A stretch of DNA of 64,000 bases from JAMQPK01 sp963782595 (GTDB lineage Bacteria > Acidobacteriota > Vicinamibacteria > Vicinamibacterales > JAMQPK01). The notes beneath the pieces were generated by a model. That model saw only the letters and a program-made list of their open reading frames with translations, searched no databases and was not told the origin of the DNA. The DNA is taken from contig CAWAKJ010000001.1 in the NCBI GenBank assembly GCA_963782595.1, positions 930,001 to 994,000 of the forward strand. The letters run 5' to 3'. A program made the translations under genes and the position numbers. Of the stretch, positions 51,750-59,651 are shown in pieces. Position 1 is the stretch's first letter. The number at the start of each line of letters is the position of its first letter.

Positions 51750-52940
51750 CTAGAGTTCTCTCAACGCTACCGGTATCGGCAGCCTTGCGGCGCGAATGGC
51801 GGGGAAGAGACCGCCCACCAGACCCATCATGAGCGCATAGGCGAGACCTGTCGCAAGCAGTGCAGGCGTGACGCGGAATGCAAATGCGACCTGGCTGAAC
51901 GTCTGAAAATTCATGGTCGACGTCTGATAGCCGTTGAACGCCAGATACGCGGCAGCACTGCCAATCGCGCCACCGATAAGGCCCAGCACCATCGATTCGG
52001 CGAGTACCGACACGAGCACCGAGCCGGTGTCGAATCCCAGGGCGCGCAGAGTGGCAATCTCGCGTGCACGGGTGGCGACGGCGGTGTACATCGTGAGGAT
52101 GGCGCCGAACACGGCGCCGATGCCCATGAGCGCGGCGATGCCGAAGCCGATCGTCCGAATCAGACGTGTCAGGGCCTGCGACTGCGCGGCGTAGTACTCG
52201 TTTTCGCGTCTGATCGACACGTTGAGCTGCGGATTCGACGTCAGCCAGTCGCGGAAGGCATTGTACGAGTCGTAAGAATCGAGCTGCGCAAGCAACGATT
52301 GATAGGTGTTTCCGCGGCGATAGGCGCCCTGCAGCACGCGCGCGTCAACCCAGATTTCGGTCTCGGGGACGCCGCCATCGGTTTCGAAGAGGCCGACCAC
52401 GTTCCAGCGATTCTGGCCGGACACAATCGTGTCGCCGACTTTCAGGTTGATGAACTGGCCGCTGGCCGCACGGCCGGCGATGACCTCGTTGGTGCCGAAC
52501 TCGAACATTCGTCCGTCGACAATGGAGAACTCTTTGCGAATGGGAATGCTTTCTGCGCTGATGCCTCGAACCGGTACGTTGGCGGGAGCATCGGGCGTCG
52601 TCAGTTTCGGCAAATCGATAATCACCATCAGCTCGGCCGCCGCAAGCGCCGTCTGGCCGTTGCGCCTGATGCCCGGAGCCTGCTTGATGATCTCCACATC
52701 CTGGCCCGAAAGGCCGCTTGTCATTTCGCTGTCGGCGCCGCTGCGCATCACGAGCGCACGGTCGGGCGCCCCTGTGCTTTGCATGGCCGCCTGAAAGCCC
52801 GCGGCGATCGACAGCACCGACACGAACACGACGACGACGCCGGCGATGCCGATGATCGCCACGGCCGACGAGCTGAGCCTCGCGGGAATCGTGCGGATGT
52901 TCAACGCGAGAACGGCCAGTGTCTGAGCAATCCACCGCAT
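51750..52940 (-). CDS. FtsX-domain ABC transporter permease (1)
   Basis: 396 residues. N-terminal helix 'SSAVAIIGIAGVVVVFVSVLSIAAGF', a ~200-residue MacB-like periplasmic core, then three helices ('IGFGIAALMGIGAVFGAILTMYTAVATRAREIATLRALGF', 'VLGLIGGAIGSAAAYLAF', 'LATGLAYALMMGLVGGLFPAIRAARLPI'). It is the last gene of a four-gene minus-strand operon: adaptor, ATPase, permease 2, permease 1; it follows permease 2 after one base. With that partner it probably forms a heterodimeric MacB/DevC-like exporter. Confidence 0.9.
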   Translation of the reverse strand: MRWIAQTLAVLALNIRTIPARLSSSAVAIIGIAGVVVVFVSVLSIAAGFQAAMQSTGAPDRALVMRSGADSEMTSGLSGQDVEIIKQAPGIRRNGQTALAAAELMVIIDLPKLTTPDAPANVPVRGISAESIPIRKEFSIVDGRMFEFGTNEVIAGRAASGQFINLKVGDTIVSGQNRWNVVGLFETDGGVPETEIWVDARVLQGAYRRGNTYQSLLAQLDSYDSYNAFRDWLTSNPQLNVSIRRENEYYAAQSQALTRLIRTIGFGIAALMGIGAVFGAILTMYTAVATRAREIATLRALGFDTGSVLVSVLAESMVLGLIGGAIGSAAAYLAFNGYQTSTMNFQTFSQVAFAFRVTPALLATGLAYALMMGLVGGLFPAIRAARLPIPVALREL

Positions 52941-52941
52941 A

Positions 52942-54090
52942 TCAGGTGCGCCTCAACGCATCGGTGATCTTCAGCTGCATCGCCGCGACCGCCGGCATCA
53001 GTCCGGCGAGCACACCCATCAAAATCATGAGGCCGATGCCGATGAGTATGTCGCGCGTCGGCAGCACGAAGATCGGCAGCATACCGTTTGTCGGATCGCC
53101 GCCCTGCACGAACAGCCACGCCAGCCCGAGACCGAGCAGCCCGCCGGTGAACGCGATGAACAGCGACTCGGTGAGGACGAGCGCCAGAATCACAGGACCC
53201 GAAAATCCGAGCGTCTTCAAAACGGCCAGCTCGCTCGTCCGTTCGCGGACCGATTGCGCCATTGTGCTGGCGGCGACGAGGCCGAACATGAACAGCACGG
53301 TTGATGAAATGGCGATCATGATGCCGCCGATGTCGCCGACCTGCTTGGCAAAGCTCTCGACGAAGCCCTTCTCGGTCGTCGTCTTGGTCTCCGCCGCAGA
53401 GTTCGCGAACATGTCGTCGAATGTTCTGCCCAACTCCACCGCCTGCGATGGGTCGGCAATCCTGACGACGTACCATCCGACCAGCCCCTGGCCCCCCGCC
53501 CGGTTTTCGTCGAGGTAGTCATAGCGGAAGAACATCTGCGTCTTGTCGACCGCGTCGCCGCCATCGTAAATACCGACGATGTTGAACTCCCAGGTGTTGC
53601 CCTGCTTCGGCTGCCAGATCGTGGCGCCGAGAGGGACGCGGTCACCGAGTTTCCAGCCGAACCGCGTCGCAAGATCGCGACCGATGATCGCGCCCTGACG
53701 ATCGTTCCGCCACGCCTCGGCCTGTTCGGGCGGCAGGACGAACTCCGGGTAGATTTTCAGAAACGAGTCCGGCTCGACAGCCATGTTCGCGAAGAAGTTC
53801 GCCGGATCCTGGTAGATGCCGCCAAACCACGTCTGGTGCGACGCGAGCTCGACACCTTTGGTCTGCTGCAATCGCGTCTGGTAGGACACGGGCAGCGGCA
53901 TGATGAGGCTGACCTTGTGAATGAGCACCAGCCTGTCCGCGCCGGCGATTTCGACGCCGAACGAGAACGAGTACCGGATCGTCATCAGAATGCCGAACAG
54001 CACGAAGGCGATGAAAATCGACAGCAGTGTAAAGGTCGTCCGGAACTTCCGCCGCCAGATGTTCTTCCAGATGAGCGGAATGAATTTCAT
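52942..54090 (-). CDS. FtsX-domain ABC transporter permease (2)
   Basis: 382 residues: first helix 'FTLLSIFIAFVLFGILMTIRY', periplasmic core, and a C-terminal unit 'GGIMIAISSTVLFMFGLVAASTMAQSVRERTSELAVLKTLGF ... FTGGLLGLGLAWLFV ... IGIGLMILMGVLAGLMPAVAAMQLKITDALRRT'. Its start overlaps the ATPase stop by 4 bp and its stop precedes permease 1 by one base, so the three are co-translated. It is a paralogue of permease 1 with low similarity. Substrate not predictable; the DevC/LolC-like architecture fits lipid or amphiphile export. Confidence 0.9.
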   Translation of the reverse strand: MKFIPLIWKNIWRRKFRTTFTLLSIFIAFVLFGILMTIRYSFSFGVEIAGADRLVLIHKVSLIMPLPVSYQTRLQQTKGVELASHQTWFGGIYQDPANFFANMAVEPDSFLKIYPEFVLPPEQAEAWRNDRQGAIIGRDLATRFGWKLGDRVPLGATIWQPKQGNTWEFNIVGIYDGGDAVDKTQMFFRYDYLDENRAGGQGLVGWYVVRIADPSQAVELGRTFDDMFANSAAETKTTTEKGFVESFAKQVGDIGGIMIAISSTVLFMFGLVAASTMAQSVRERTSELAVLKTLGFSGPVILALVLTESLFIAFTGGLLGLGLAWLFVQGGDPTNGMLPIFVLPTRDILIGIGLMILMGVLAGLMPAVAAMQLKITDALRRT

Positions 54091-54773
54091 GATGTCTCCC
54101 GCATCAACACGCCTTTTTCCAGGTGCAGTGTCCGGCTGGCGCGCTCGGCTGCATGCGGATCGTGTGTGACCATGACAATCGTCTTACCGTGGTCGCGGTT
54201 GAGCGACTGCAGCAGGTCGAGAATCTCGTCGCCGGCCTTGCGATCGAGATCGCCTGTCGGCTCGTCGCAGAGGAGCAGCGCCGGGTCGGTGACGATCGCG
54301 CGCGCGATGCCGACGCGCTGCTCCTGGCCTCCCGAGAGCTGACGCGGATAGTGCTTGGCCCGCTCGGACAGGCCGACCACTTTCAGTGCGATGCCGGCTC
54401 GCTTCTTCCGTTCCGTCTTCGAGAGCTTCGTCAGCAGCAGCGGCAGCTCGACGTTTTTCTCCGCCGTGAGCACGGGGAGAAGGTTGTAGAGCTGAAACAC
54501 GAATCCGATGTTCTGCGAGCGCCATTTGGAGAGCCGGCCGCCGCTGAGGGTGCTCACCGGCACGCCATCCACCTCGACGGCGCCGCCCGTTGGCGTGTCG
54601 AGCCCGCCGATGAGATTCAGCAGTGTTGTCTTTCCGGAGCCAGATGGACCCATCAGCGCCAGAAAGTCGCCCTTCGGAATGTCCAGGTTCACGCCTTTGA
54701 GCACTTCGATGCGCTCGTTCCCGCGCGTGAAGTGCTTGTGGACGTCTTTGACGTTTACAAGTGTGTCTGACAT
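54087..54773 (-). CDS. ABC transporter ATP-binding protein (LolD/MacB-type)
   Basis: 228 residues with Walker A 'GPSGSGKTT' (42-50), Q-loop region 'NIGFVFQLYNLLP', signature 'LSGGQEQRVGIARAIV' (Glu replaces the commoner Gln after LSGGQ), Walker B 'LLLCDEPTGDLD' and the H-loop 'VMVTHDPHAAE'. This is the LolD/MacB/DevA class that energises FtsX-type permeases by transmitting force to periplasmic parts. It is the second gene of the operon; 146 bp separate it from the adaptor gene, filled with AAGT repeats. It is the only free-standing ATPase of this class in the window. Confidence 0.95.
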   Translation of the reverse strand: MSDTLVNVKDVHKHFTRGNERIEVLKGVNLDIPKGDFLALMGPSGSGKTTLLNLIGGLDTPTGGAVEVDGVPVSTLSGGRLSKWRSQNIGFVFQLYNLLPVLTAEKNVELPLLLTKLSKTERKKRAGIALKVVGLSERAKHYPRQLSGGQEQRVGIARAIVTDPALLLCDEPTGDLDRKAGDEILDLLQSLNRDHGKTIVMVTHDPHAAERASRTLHLEKGVLMRETS

Positions 54774-54784
54774 ATGTCCGATCC

Positions 54785-54919
54785 ACGAAGTAGAAAGTAA
54801 TAAGAAGTAGAAAGTAATAAGAAGTAGAAAGTGATAAGTAGAAAGTAAAAAGTGGAAGTGGTCGTCGCACCTGGCTTTGCACTTTCTACTTCTTACTTTT
54901 CACTTTTCACTTCTCACTT
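54785..54919. repeat. AAGTAGAAAGTAATAAGAAGT word array with inverted arms
   Basis: Left arm 54793-54860 consists of AGTAGAAAGTAATAAGA-type units; right arm 54889-54919 of their inverse (CACTTTCTACTTCTTACTTTTCAC). Around GTCGTCGCACCTGGCTTTG the two arms can form a long AT-rich hairpin inside the operon, between the ATPase and adaptor genes. The adaptor's last codons ('VESRE', stop TAA 54922-54920 on the minus strand) lie in the right arm. Confidence 0.75.
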
Positions 54920-56140
54920 TTACTCTCTGCTTTCTACGAGCGTGCCTGCGGAAAGTTCCGCCGGCGGGGAGACGACGACCCGCTCACCGGCGGTCAGGCC
55001 GGCAACAACCTCCACACGGTCTCCGTCGGTGCCGCCGGTGGTGATCGCGCGCCGATCGACGCGGTCGTTGAGTACAACGAACGCGTAAGCCTGTTTGCCT
55101 TCGGTCCTGATAGCCCCTTTCGGGACGAGGGTCATTGGCCGCGCGGCCGGCAATCCGTCTTCGGAGTCGCGCAGGAACGTCACCTTCACTCCCATGTCGG
55201 GGAGGATTCTCGGGTCGAGCTTCAAAAACCCGATCCGCACCAGGACGGTTGCCTTCTGACGGTCGGCCGACGGGACGGTCGTGATGACGCGGGCCGGGAT
55301 CTGCCATTCCGGATAAGCGTCGAGGACCGCCGTGACTGCCTGGTCCGGCTTGACACGGTTGATGTAGCTCTCGTTGACGTCAACCTCGATTTCGAGCGAG
55401 CGCATGTCGACGATAGTGCCGATGCCGGTACGGGTAAAGCCGCCGCCGGCCGACACGGGAGACACCATCTCGCCCGGCTGTGCATCCTTCGAGATCGCCA
55501 CGCCATCGAACGGCGCCCGAATGACTGTGCTGTCGAGCGTCGTTCGCTCCAGGGCGATCTGGCGTTCGGCGACACGCACTTGTTCCCGGGCGGCGCGAAT
55601 GCGGGCCTCGAACGAATCGACCGCGGCACGCGCGGCATCGACCTCTGCGGCTGTCGAATAGCCGACGCCGACGAGCTTCGACACACGCTCGAAAGCGATC
55701 TTGGCTTCGATCAGGCGGACCTCGCTTTCAGTGACGCTTCGGCGCGCGGCTTCGGCTTGCGCTTCTGCCAACGCGACCGCGGCGCTCTGCGTCTCGTCAT
55801 CGAGACGCGCCAGGACTTGCCCCTGGCGAACCGCCATCCCTTCCTCGATGTTGACCTCTATGACCTTGCCTGTGATCTTCGACGAGACGGTGGCGCGGCG
55901 GCGGGCGGTGACATACCCGGTGGCATTCAGCACCGAGGCCTGCGCCCCCGCCTGGCGCTGCGTAACCGCGACGGTTTCGACCGCGATCGGCCGCTCGCGG
56001 GAAAACCACCACCAGCCCCCACCCCCGGCGGCAAGGAGGAAGATGACAAGGAGGAGCCACTTCACCCAGCGTCTATCGGTGTGTGAGTCCGGTTCGCGCT
56101 CCAGGCGAAGGGCGGCAAGGTCTTGCTTCAGATCTGGCAT
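54920..56140 (-). CDS. HlyD/MacA-type periplasmic adaptor of the efflux operon
   Basis: 406 residues. An N-terminal anchor ('WVKWLLLVIFLLAAGGGGWWWF') is followed by the first lipoyl half ('GYVTARRRATVSSKITGKVIEVNIEEGMAV'), a helical hairpin ('ALAEAQAEAARRSVTESEVR'), second lipoyl half ('APFDGVAISKDAQPGEMVSP'), barrel and membrane-proximal domain ('TLVPKGAIRTEGKQAYAFVV'). It heads the adaptor-ATPase-permease-permease operon, so this system is complete except for an outer-membrane TolC partner, which is not in the window. Confidence 0.9.
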   Translation of the reverse strand: MPDLKQDLAALRLEREPDSHTDRRWVKWLLLVIFLLAAGGGGWWWFSRERPIAVETVAVTQRQAGAQASVLNATGYVTARRRATVSSKITGKVIEVNIEEGMAVRQGQVLARLDDETQSAAVALAEAQAEAARRSVTESEVRLIEAKIAFERVSKLVGVGYSTAAEVDAARAAVDSFEARIRAAREQVRVAERQIALERTTLDSTVIRAPFDGVAISKDAQPGEMVSPVSAGGGFTRTGIGTIVDMRSLEIEVDVNESYINRVKPDQAVTAVLDAYPEWQIPARVITTVPSADRQKATVLVRIGFLKLDPRILPDMGVKVTFLRDSEDGLPAARPMTLVPKGAIRTEGKQAYAFVVLNDRVDRRAITTGGTDGDRVEVVAGLTAGERVVVSPPAELSAGTLVESRE

Positions 56141-56148
56141 TGGAAGAT

Positions 56149-56174
56149 TTGCGAATCTGCCAATCTACCAATCA
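56149..56174. repeat. Shared intergenic word TTGCGAATCTGCCAAT
   Basis: The 16-mer at 56149-56164 is the exact inverse of 51682-51697 (ATTGGCAGATTCGCAA), so the same word flanks the efflux operon on both sides, in opposite orientation. Confidence 0.55.
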
Positions 56175-56750
56175 TTATGCCCGTCCTGCAAACTCCCGCG
56201 TGTCGGTGTGCACGCGGACTCTCTCGCCGATCTTGATGAAGAGCGGCACCTGAATCGAGAGGCCCGACTCGAGGCGGGCGACCTTGGTCACGCTGCCGCT
56301 GGCCGTGTTTCCGCGCACACCTTCCTCGGTGTCGCTGACCGTCATTTCCACATGCGGAGGAAACTGCACGCCGATGGGATTGCCGTTGTATTTCTGCACC
56401 TGGACGATCAGGTTGTCGACGAGCAGGAGCCGATCGTCGCCGAGCAGCTCGGGCCTGAGCGTCAGCGTCTCGAACGATTCCTGATCCATGAAGTTCAGCC
56501 CGCTGCTGTCGGCATAGAGAAAGGCGGCATCGACCATCACCAGATCTGGTTCCCCGAATTTGTCGCCGGCCTTGAACGTCCGGTCGAACACTGCGCGCGT
56601 CACCAGGTTCCGCATCTTGACGCGGACCAGCGTCTGGCCGCCGCGTGCCGTCGGTCTGGACACTTCGACGTCGAGGACGTGGTAGGGCGCCCCCTCGTAT
56701 TCGAAAAACATCTTCCGTTTGATATCGATTGCTTCGATGAGCGATGCCAT
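56175..56750 (-). CDS. efp: Elongation factor P, EfpL/YeiP-like loop
   Basis: 191 residues, the normal EF-P length, with the three OB/KOW-like domains: 'KMFFEYEGAPYHVLDVEVSR' (KOW), 'FMDQESFETLTL ... LLLVDNLIVQVQKYNGNPIGVQFPPHVEMTV' (OB), and 'GNTASGSVTKVARLESGLSIQVPLFIKIGERVRV' (C-terminal signature). EF-P binds the ribosome and relieves stalling at polyproline. The tip loop reads 'SRPTARGGQT', one residue longer than the classical 'VKPGKG' and with Arg at the tip, matching the loop of E. coli YeiP (EfpL, 'SPTARG'), and the end '..FAGRA' also resembles YeiP. Lys-modification enzymes (EpmA/EpmB) would therefore not be needed. Confidence 0.93.
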   Translation of the reverse strand: MASLIEAIDIKRKMFFEYEGAPYHVLDVEVSRPTARGGQTLVRVKMRNLVTRAVFDRTFKAGDKFGEPDLVMVDAAFLYADSSGLNFMDQESFETLTLRPELLGDDRLLLVDNLIVQVQKYNGNPIGVQFPPHVEMTVSDTEEGVRGNTASGSVTKVARLESGLSIQVPLFIKIGERVRVHTDTREFAGRA

Positions 56751-56768
56751 GCCAACAATCTTATCTGC

Positions 56769-56800
56769 TAATCCCCAATCCCTAGTCCCCAGTCCCTAGC
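56769..56800. repeat. CCCAATCCCTAGTCCCCAGTCCC word repeat
   Basis: A short run of AATCCC/TAGTCCC words between the EF-P and YciH genes. The stop codon of yciH (CTA 56796-56798, TAG on the minus strand) falls within it. Confidence 0.6.
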
Positions 56801-57146
56801 CCTTAACCGTCCAACCCTTCTTGCCCAGGTATTCCCGCACGCGCTCGCGCAGATCACCTTGCAACTCAATGGTGTTCTCTGAAACCGCTCCGCCGGTTCC
56901 GCACGCGCGCTTCAGGTCCTGCGCGAGCTCTTTCAGAAACGCGGCGTTGTCTGGGAGGTCGTATACGACCGTGACGGTCTTGCCGCCGCGCCCCTTCTTC
57001 TCCATACGGAGCTTCGCGACGACACGACCGGGCACCGACTCGTCAACAGTCCGTTTGCTGCTGCATTTGCAGTCCTTCACCGGCCATCCGCACCCCGGAC
57101 AGACTCTGCCGACCCCTGTGGAATAGACAATCCGTCCGTCGCCCAT
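56796..57146 (-). CDS. yciH: Translation initiation factor SUI1 family protein
   Basis: 116 residues. An N-terminal zinc-ribbon-like segment 'VCPGCGWPVKDCKC' (CxxC plus CxC) is followed by the SUI1/eIF1 domain: 'VVAKLRMEKKGRGGKTVTVVYDLP' and 'LKRACGTGGAVSENTIELQGD' with the classic 'GRGGK' and 'CGTGG' motifs. YciH/SUI1 proteins bind the 30S subunit and affect start selection. It lies directly upstream of the EF-P gene on the same strand (45 bp), so two translation factors are grouped. The zinc-ribbon is a common extra in bacterial homologues. Confidence 0.93.
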   Translation of the reverse strand: MGDGRIVYSTGVGRVCPGCGWPVKDCKCSSKRTVDESVPGRVVAKLRMEKKGRGGKTVTVVYDLPDNAAFLKELAQDLKRACGTGGAVSENTIELQGDLRERVREYLGKKGWTVKG

Positions 57147-57462
57147 CCATCAAGTATCGCCTAACTCAGAAGGCGCTTAGGTTGACGTTGCCTGCATCGC
57201 GAATCCGAAGTTCCGAGGCCGGACCGCGCTGCGAGGCCAGCCGTGGGCCGCGAGACGCGAGGTCCGTGACCTCGCTCGATACCCTCAGGCTTCTCGCGCG
57301 GTCAGGCGTAACGTGTCGGCCGCCTCCACACGGCTTCGCACTGCAGGCAACGCCAACCCAACCGCCTTGCCGTGGTAGGCGAAGCAGAACGAGCCAATTG
57401 TTTTTCTTTTTCCGTTTTGCGGCGGTGGCGTTAGTATCCGGTCGCCAACACATGGAGGCCCG
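57147..57462. other. 316-bp intergenic region, nothing supportable
   Basis: Between divergent yciH and the small membrane protein. The overlapping ORFs in this stretch have no motif. A T-rich pyrimidine run (TTGTTTTTCTTTTTCCG, 57399-57415) near the forward gene could contain its promoter; GGAGG precedes ATG 57463. Confidence 0.4.
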
Positions 57463-57912
57463 ATGACCACACCGACGACTGAGGCGCCGAAGGACTTAAT
57501 TGGCTTTCTCGACTTGTACCTGGTGAAAAAGGCCCCATTCCAGATTCCGGACGCCGGCCGGGAATGGATCGTGAAGTTCGGGCCGTGGATCACTCTGGTA
57601 CTGCTCATCCTCACCCTGCCGCTCCTGCTGGTTGCGCTCGGCATCGGCGCCATCTTCATGCCCTTTGGCGGCATCGGCTACGCCACTGGCTTCGGCTTCC
57701 TCACGCTGTTCGTCATTGCCGAGATCGGGCTGATGATTGCCGCGCTCCCCGGGCTCTTCAACCGCACGATGGCCGGGTGGCGGCTTCTGTTCTATGCACA
57801 GTTGGTCAGCATCGTCCACAGCCTGCTGAGTGGCAGCGTCGTCGGAGGGCTGTTGTTCGGGGTCATCGCACTGTATGTCCTTTTTCAAGTGCGGCCCTTG
57901 TACAGAGAGTGA
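57463..57912 (+). CDS. Small integral membrane protein of unknown function (149 aa)
   Basis: Four hydrophobic helices are visible: 'WITLVLLILTLPLLLVALGIGAIFMPFG', 'GYATGFGFLTLFVIAEIGLMIAALPGL', 'WRLLFYAQLVSIVHSLL' and 'VVGGLLFGVIALYVLFQVRPLY'. The N-terminus 'LIGFLDLYLVKKAPFQIPDAGREWIVKFGPW' resembles a family of small chromate-like or 'yccF-like' membrane proteins, but I cannot name it with certainty. ATG 57463 follows GGAGG. It stands alone, with a hairpin repeat downstream. Confidence 0.8.
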   Translation: MTTPTTEAPKDLIGFLDLYLVKKAPFQIPDAGREWIVKFGPWITLVLLILTLPLLLVALGIGAIFMPFGGIGYATGFGFLTLFVIAEIGLMIAALPGLFNRTMAGWRLLFYAQLVSIVHSLLSGSVVGGLLFGVIALYVLFQVRPLYRE

Positions 57913-57915
57913 ATT

Positions 57916-57985
57916 TAGAATCTAAAATCTAAAATCTGGAATCTACGGCGTGATCTCCAGGAAGATTTTAGATTGTAGATTTTAG
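57916..57985. repeat. TAGAATCTAAAATCT inverted word repeat
   Basis: Units of CTAAAATCT (57916-57937) face their inverse AGATTTTAGATT (57963-57985), with GGCGTGATCTCCAGG between. AT-rich hairpin between two forward genes; terminator or word repeat. Confidence 0.7.
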
Positions 57986-58007
57986 TTTCCAGTTTCGGTA
58001 TTCAGCC

Positions 58008-58802
58008 ATGCGCGTGCGTTTCTGGGGAGTGCGTGGGTCCGTTCCGTATGCCACGCCCGCTTCGATTGGCCACGGCTGCAACACGCCGTGCCTCGAGGTT
58101 GTCGATGAAAGCACCGGTCGCCGGCTCATTCTCGATGCGGGTTCCGGAATTGTGGGCGTCGGCCACACGCTCGAGGGTGCGACAGCGATTCCGATCGTGT
58201 TGACGCACTATCACTGGGATCACGTGCAGGGGCTGCCGTTTTTTGCGCCGCTCTATCGGGCCGGCGTGGCGGTGACTGTCTGGGCGCCGGCCCTCGGCCG
58301 CCATTTCGGCGACATAGAAGCGATGTTCGAGTCGCCGTTTTTCCCCGTCCCGTACGATCGCCTTCCATCGCGTCCGACGATTCGCATGAACGCCGGGGGC
58401 CGTGTCGAGATCAACGGGTTCGACGTGTCGGCGCAGCCCCTCAATCATCCGGGCGGCGCGTATGCATATCGCATCAAGGGCGTGCAAGGCGACGTCGTCT
58501 ATGCGACGGATCACGAATTCGGCAACGCCGACATCGATCTCGCGCTCGCACACTTCGCCGTGGGCGCACACGCGCTCGTCCTCGATGCGCACTTCACGCC
58601 CGAGGAGTTGCCCAGGCACAAAGGATGGGGGCACAGCGACTGGTTGCAGTGCGCCAGGTTCGCCGCCAGTTGCGGCGTCAAGCACCTGTGGCTGTTCCAC
58701 CACAAGCCGGGGAGGCCGGACGACGAGATGGAGGCAATCGAAGCGGCGGCGAGGAAGATCTTTCCGGAGACGCGGGCGGCGAGGGAAGGGGATGAGTTCT
58801 AG
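58008..58802 (+). CDS. MBL-fold metallo-hydrolase
   Basis: 264 residues. The N-terminus 'MRVRFWGVRGSVP' and the metal motif 'LTHYHWDHVQGLPFF' (THxHxDH) identify the beta-lactamase-fold phosphodiesterase-like group that includes PhnP and cAMP-phosphodiesterase-like proteins. Further ligands: 'PLNHPGGAYAYRI', 'YATDHEF' and 'WGHSDWLQCARFAA' with the final 'LFHHKPG'. Probable cytoplasmic di-metal hydrolase acting on a phosphodiester. With an adenylate cyclase in the neighbourhood (but on a separate transcript), a cyclic-nucleotide substrate is possible; this is speculative. Confidence 0.9.
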   Translation: MRVRFWGVRGSVPYATPASIGHGCNTPCLEVVDESTGRRLILDAGSGIVGVGHTLEGATAIPIVLTHYHWDHVQGLPFFAPLYRAGVAVTVWAPALGRHFGDIEAMFESPFFPVPYDRLPSRPTIRMNAGGRVEINGFDVSAQPLNHPGGAYAYRIKGVQGDVVYATDHEFGNADIDLALAHFAVGAHALVLDAHFTPEELPRHKGWGHSDWLQCARFAASCGVKHLWLFHHKPGRPDDEMEAIEAAARKIFPETRAAREGDEF

Positions 58803-58805
58803 AGG

Positions 58806-59597
58806 TCAGTCGAGGATTCCGAGTTCGGTCAGGATTGCCTTGGCTTTCGTCACCCTCTGATCGAACACCGCCCCAAATTCCTTCGCGCCGAGCTGTAGCG
58901 CAAAGTAGTACACATTCGAGTCTCGCTCGACATACCCGACATACCACATCGTGGCTTCTTCGCCGGTGGGCCGGCATGCGCCGGTCTTGGCGCTCAAGCG
59001 CCAGCGCGGCGTGCTGTCGGCGAGCATGATGTCTTTGGTCAGGGACGTGGCTCGGTCAGACAGTCCCAGCCGCTTTTCATAGAACCGTCTGAGGAACTCC
59101 ACTTGCTCGTCGGCTGAAATGCGAAGGGTGCCGTCAACCCAGAACGGCCCGCCAGCGGCGTCGAACCCGCCTGACGCGGACTGATTGCCATAGGCGAACT
59201 GCTTGAGAAATCGTTGCTCCGCCGAGAGTCCGACACGGCCGCCGAGGACGCGAAAGTACCAGAGCGCAGAAACCCGATATGCGGAACGCAGGGTGTGATC
59301 TTGCGCCCAGGCGCCTTCCTGCTTGTAGGCGGGGTCGTACTTGACGATGAATTCGGGGTCGGGCGCGATCCCCGTCTCGAGAAGGACCGCTGTGTGCGGG
59401 ATCTTGAACGTGGAACACGGTGCGAACCGCTGCGCCGCACGTTCGGGATTGTGCCGGACGTACGCACCCGTGTGCGCGTTCAAGAGCACGAACGTGCCTG
59501 TGATGCCATCGAAGTGCTTGCTCAGATCCTGAGCAAACCCAGGCGAGCAGTTCAACACCAGCAGTGCCGCCGTGAGCCAGGTCTTCTTACTTTCCAC
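58806..59597 (-). CDS. Class D (OXA-like) serine beta-lactamase
   Basis: 263 residues with a signal peptide ('TAALLVLNCSPGFAQ'). All class D landmarks are intact: the acylation motif S62-T-F-K65 ('PCSTFKIPH', with the lysine that becomes carboxylated), S110-A-L ('RVSALWYF'), Y136-G-N138, W153 in 'PFWVDGTLRIS', and K204-T-G206 ('SAKTGAC'). A functional periplasmic beta-lactamase is therefore likely; its spectrum cannot be predicted. No mobile element, integron or other resistance gene adjoins it, so it looks chromosomal and ancestral. The first codons ('ESKK') come from an AAGT word repeat. It is convergent with the MBL gene and divergent from the cyclase. Confidence 0.93.
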   Translation of the reverse strand: MESKKTWLTAALLVLNCSPGFAQDLSKHFDGITGTFVLLNAHTGAYVRHNPERAAQRFAPCSTFKIPHTAVLLETGIAPDPEFIVKYDPAYKQEGAWAQDHTLRSAYRVSALWYFRVLGGRVGLSAEQRFLKQFAYGNQSASGGFDAAGGPFWVDGTLRISADEQVEFLRRFYEKRLGLSDRATSLTKDIMLADSTPRWRLSAKTGACRPTGEEATMWYVGYVERDSNVYYFALQLGAKEFGAVFDQRVTKAKAILTELGILD

Positions 59598-59631
59598 TTC
59601 TTACTTTCTACTTTTCACTTTTTACTTACAG
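59582..59631. repeat. CTTACTTTCCACTTCTTACTTTCTAC word repeat
   Basis: The inverse of the AAGT array, between the beta-lactamase and cyclase start codons. It overlaps the first five codons of the beta-lactamase, so this repeat also forms the 5' leader of both divergent genes. Confidence 0.7.
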
Positions 59632-59651
59632 TTCATCCTATATTACCAACG

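Noticed and set aside
54785..54919. AAGT arrays considered as a CRISPR
   Set aside because: Units are 6-8 bases and contiguous, with no spacers of regular length and no cas genes.
58008..58802. MBL-fold gene as a metallo-beta-lactamase partner of the class D enzyme
   Set aside because: It has no signal peptide and its 'WGVRGSVP' opening places it among phosphodiesterase-like MBL proteins; the genes are convergent and not co-transcribed.
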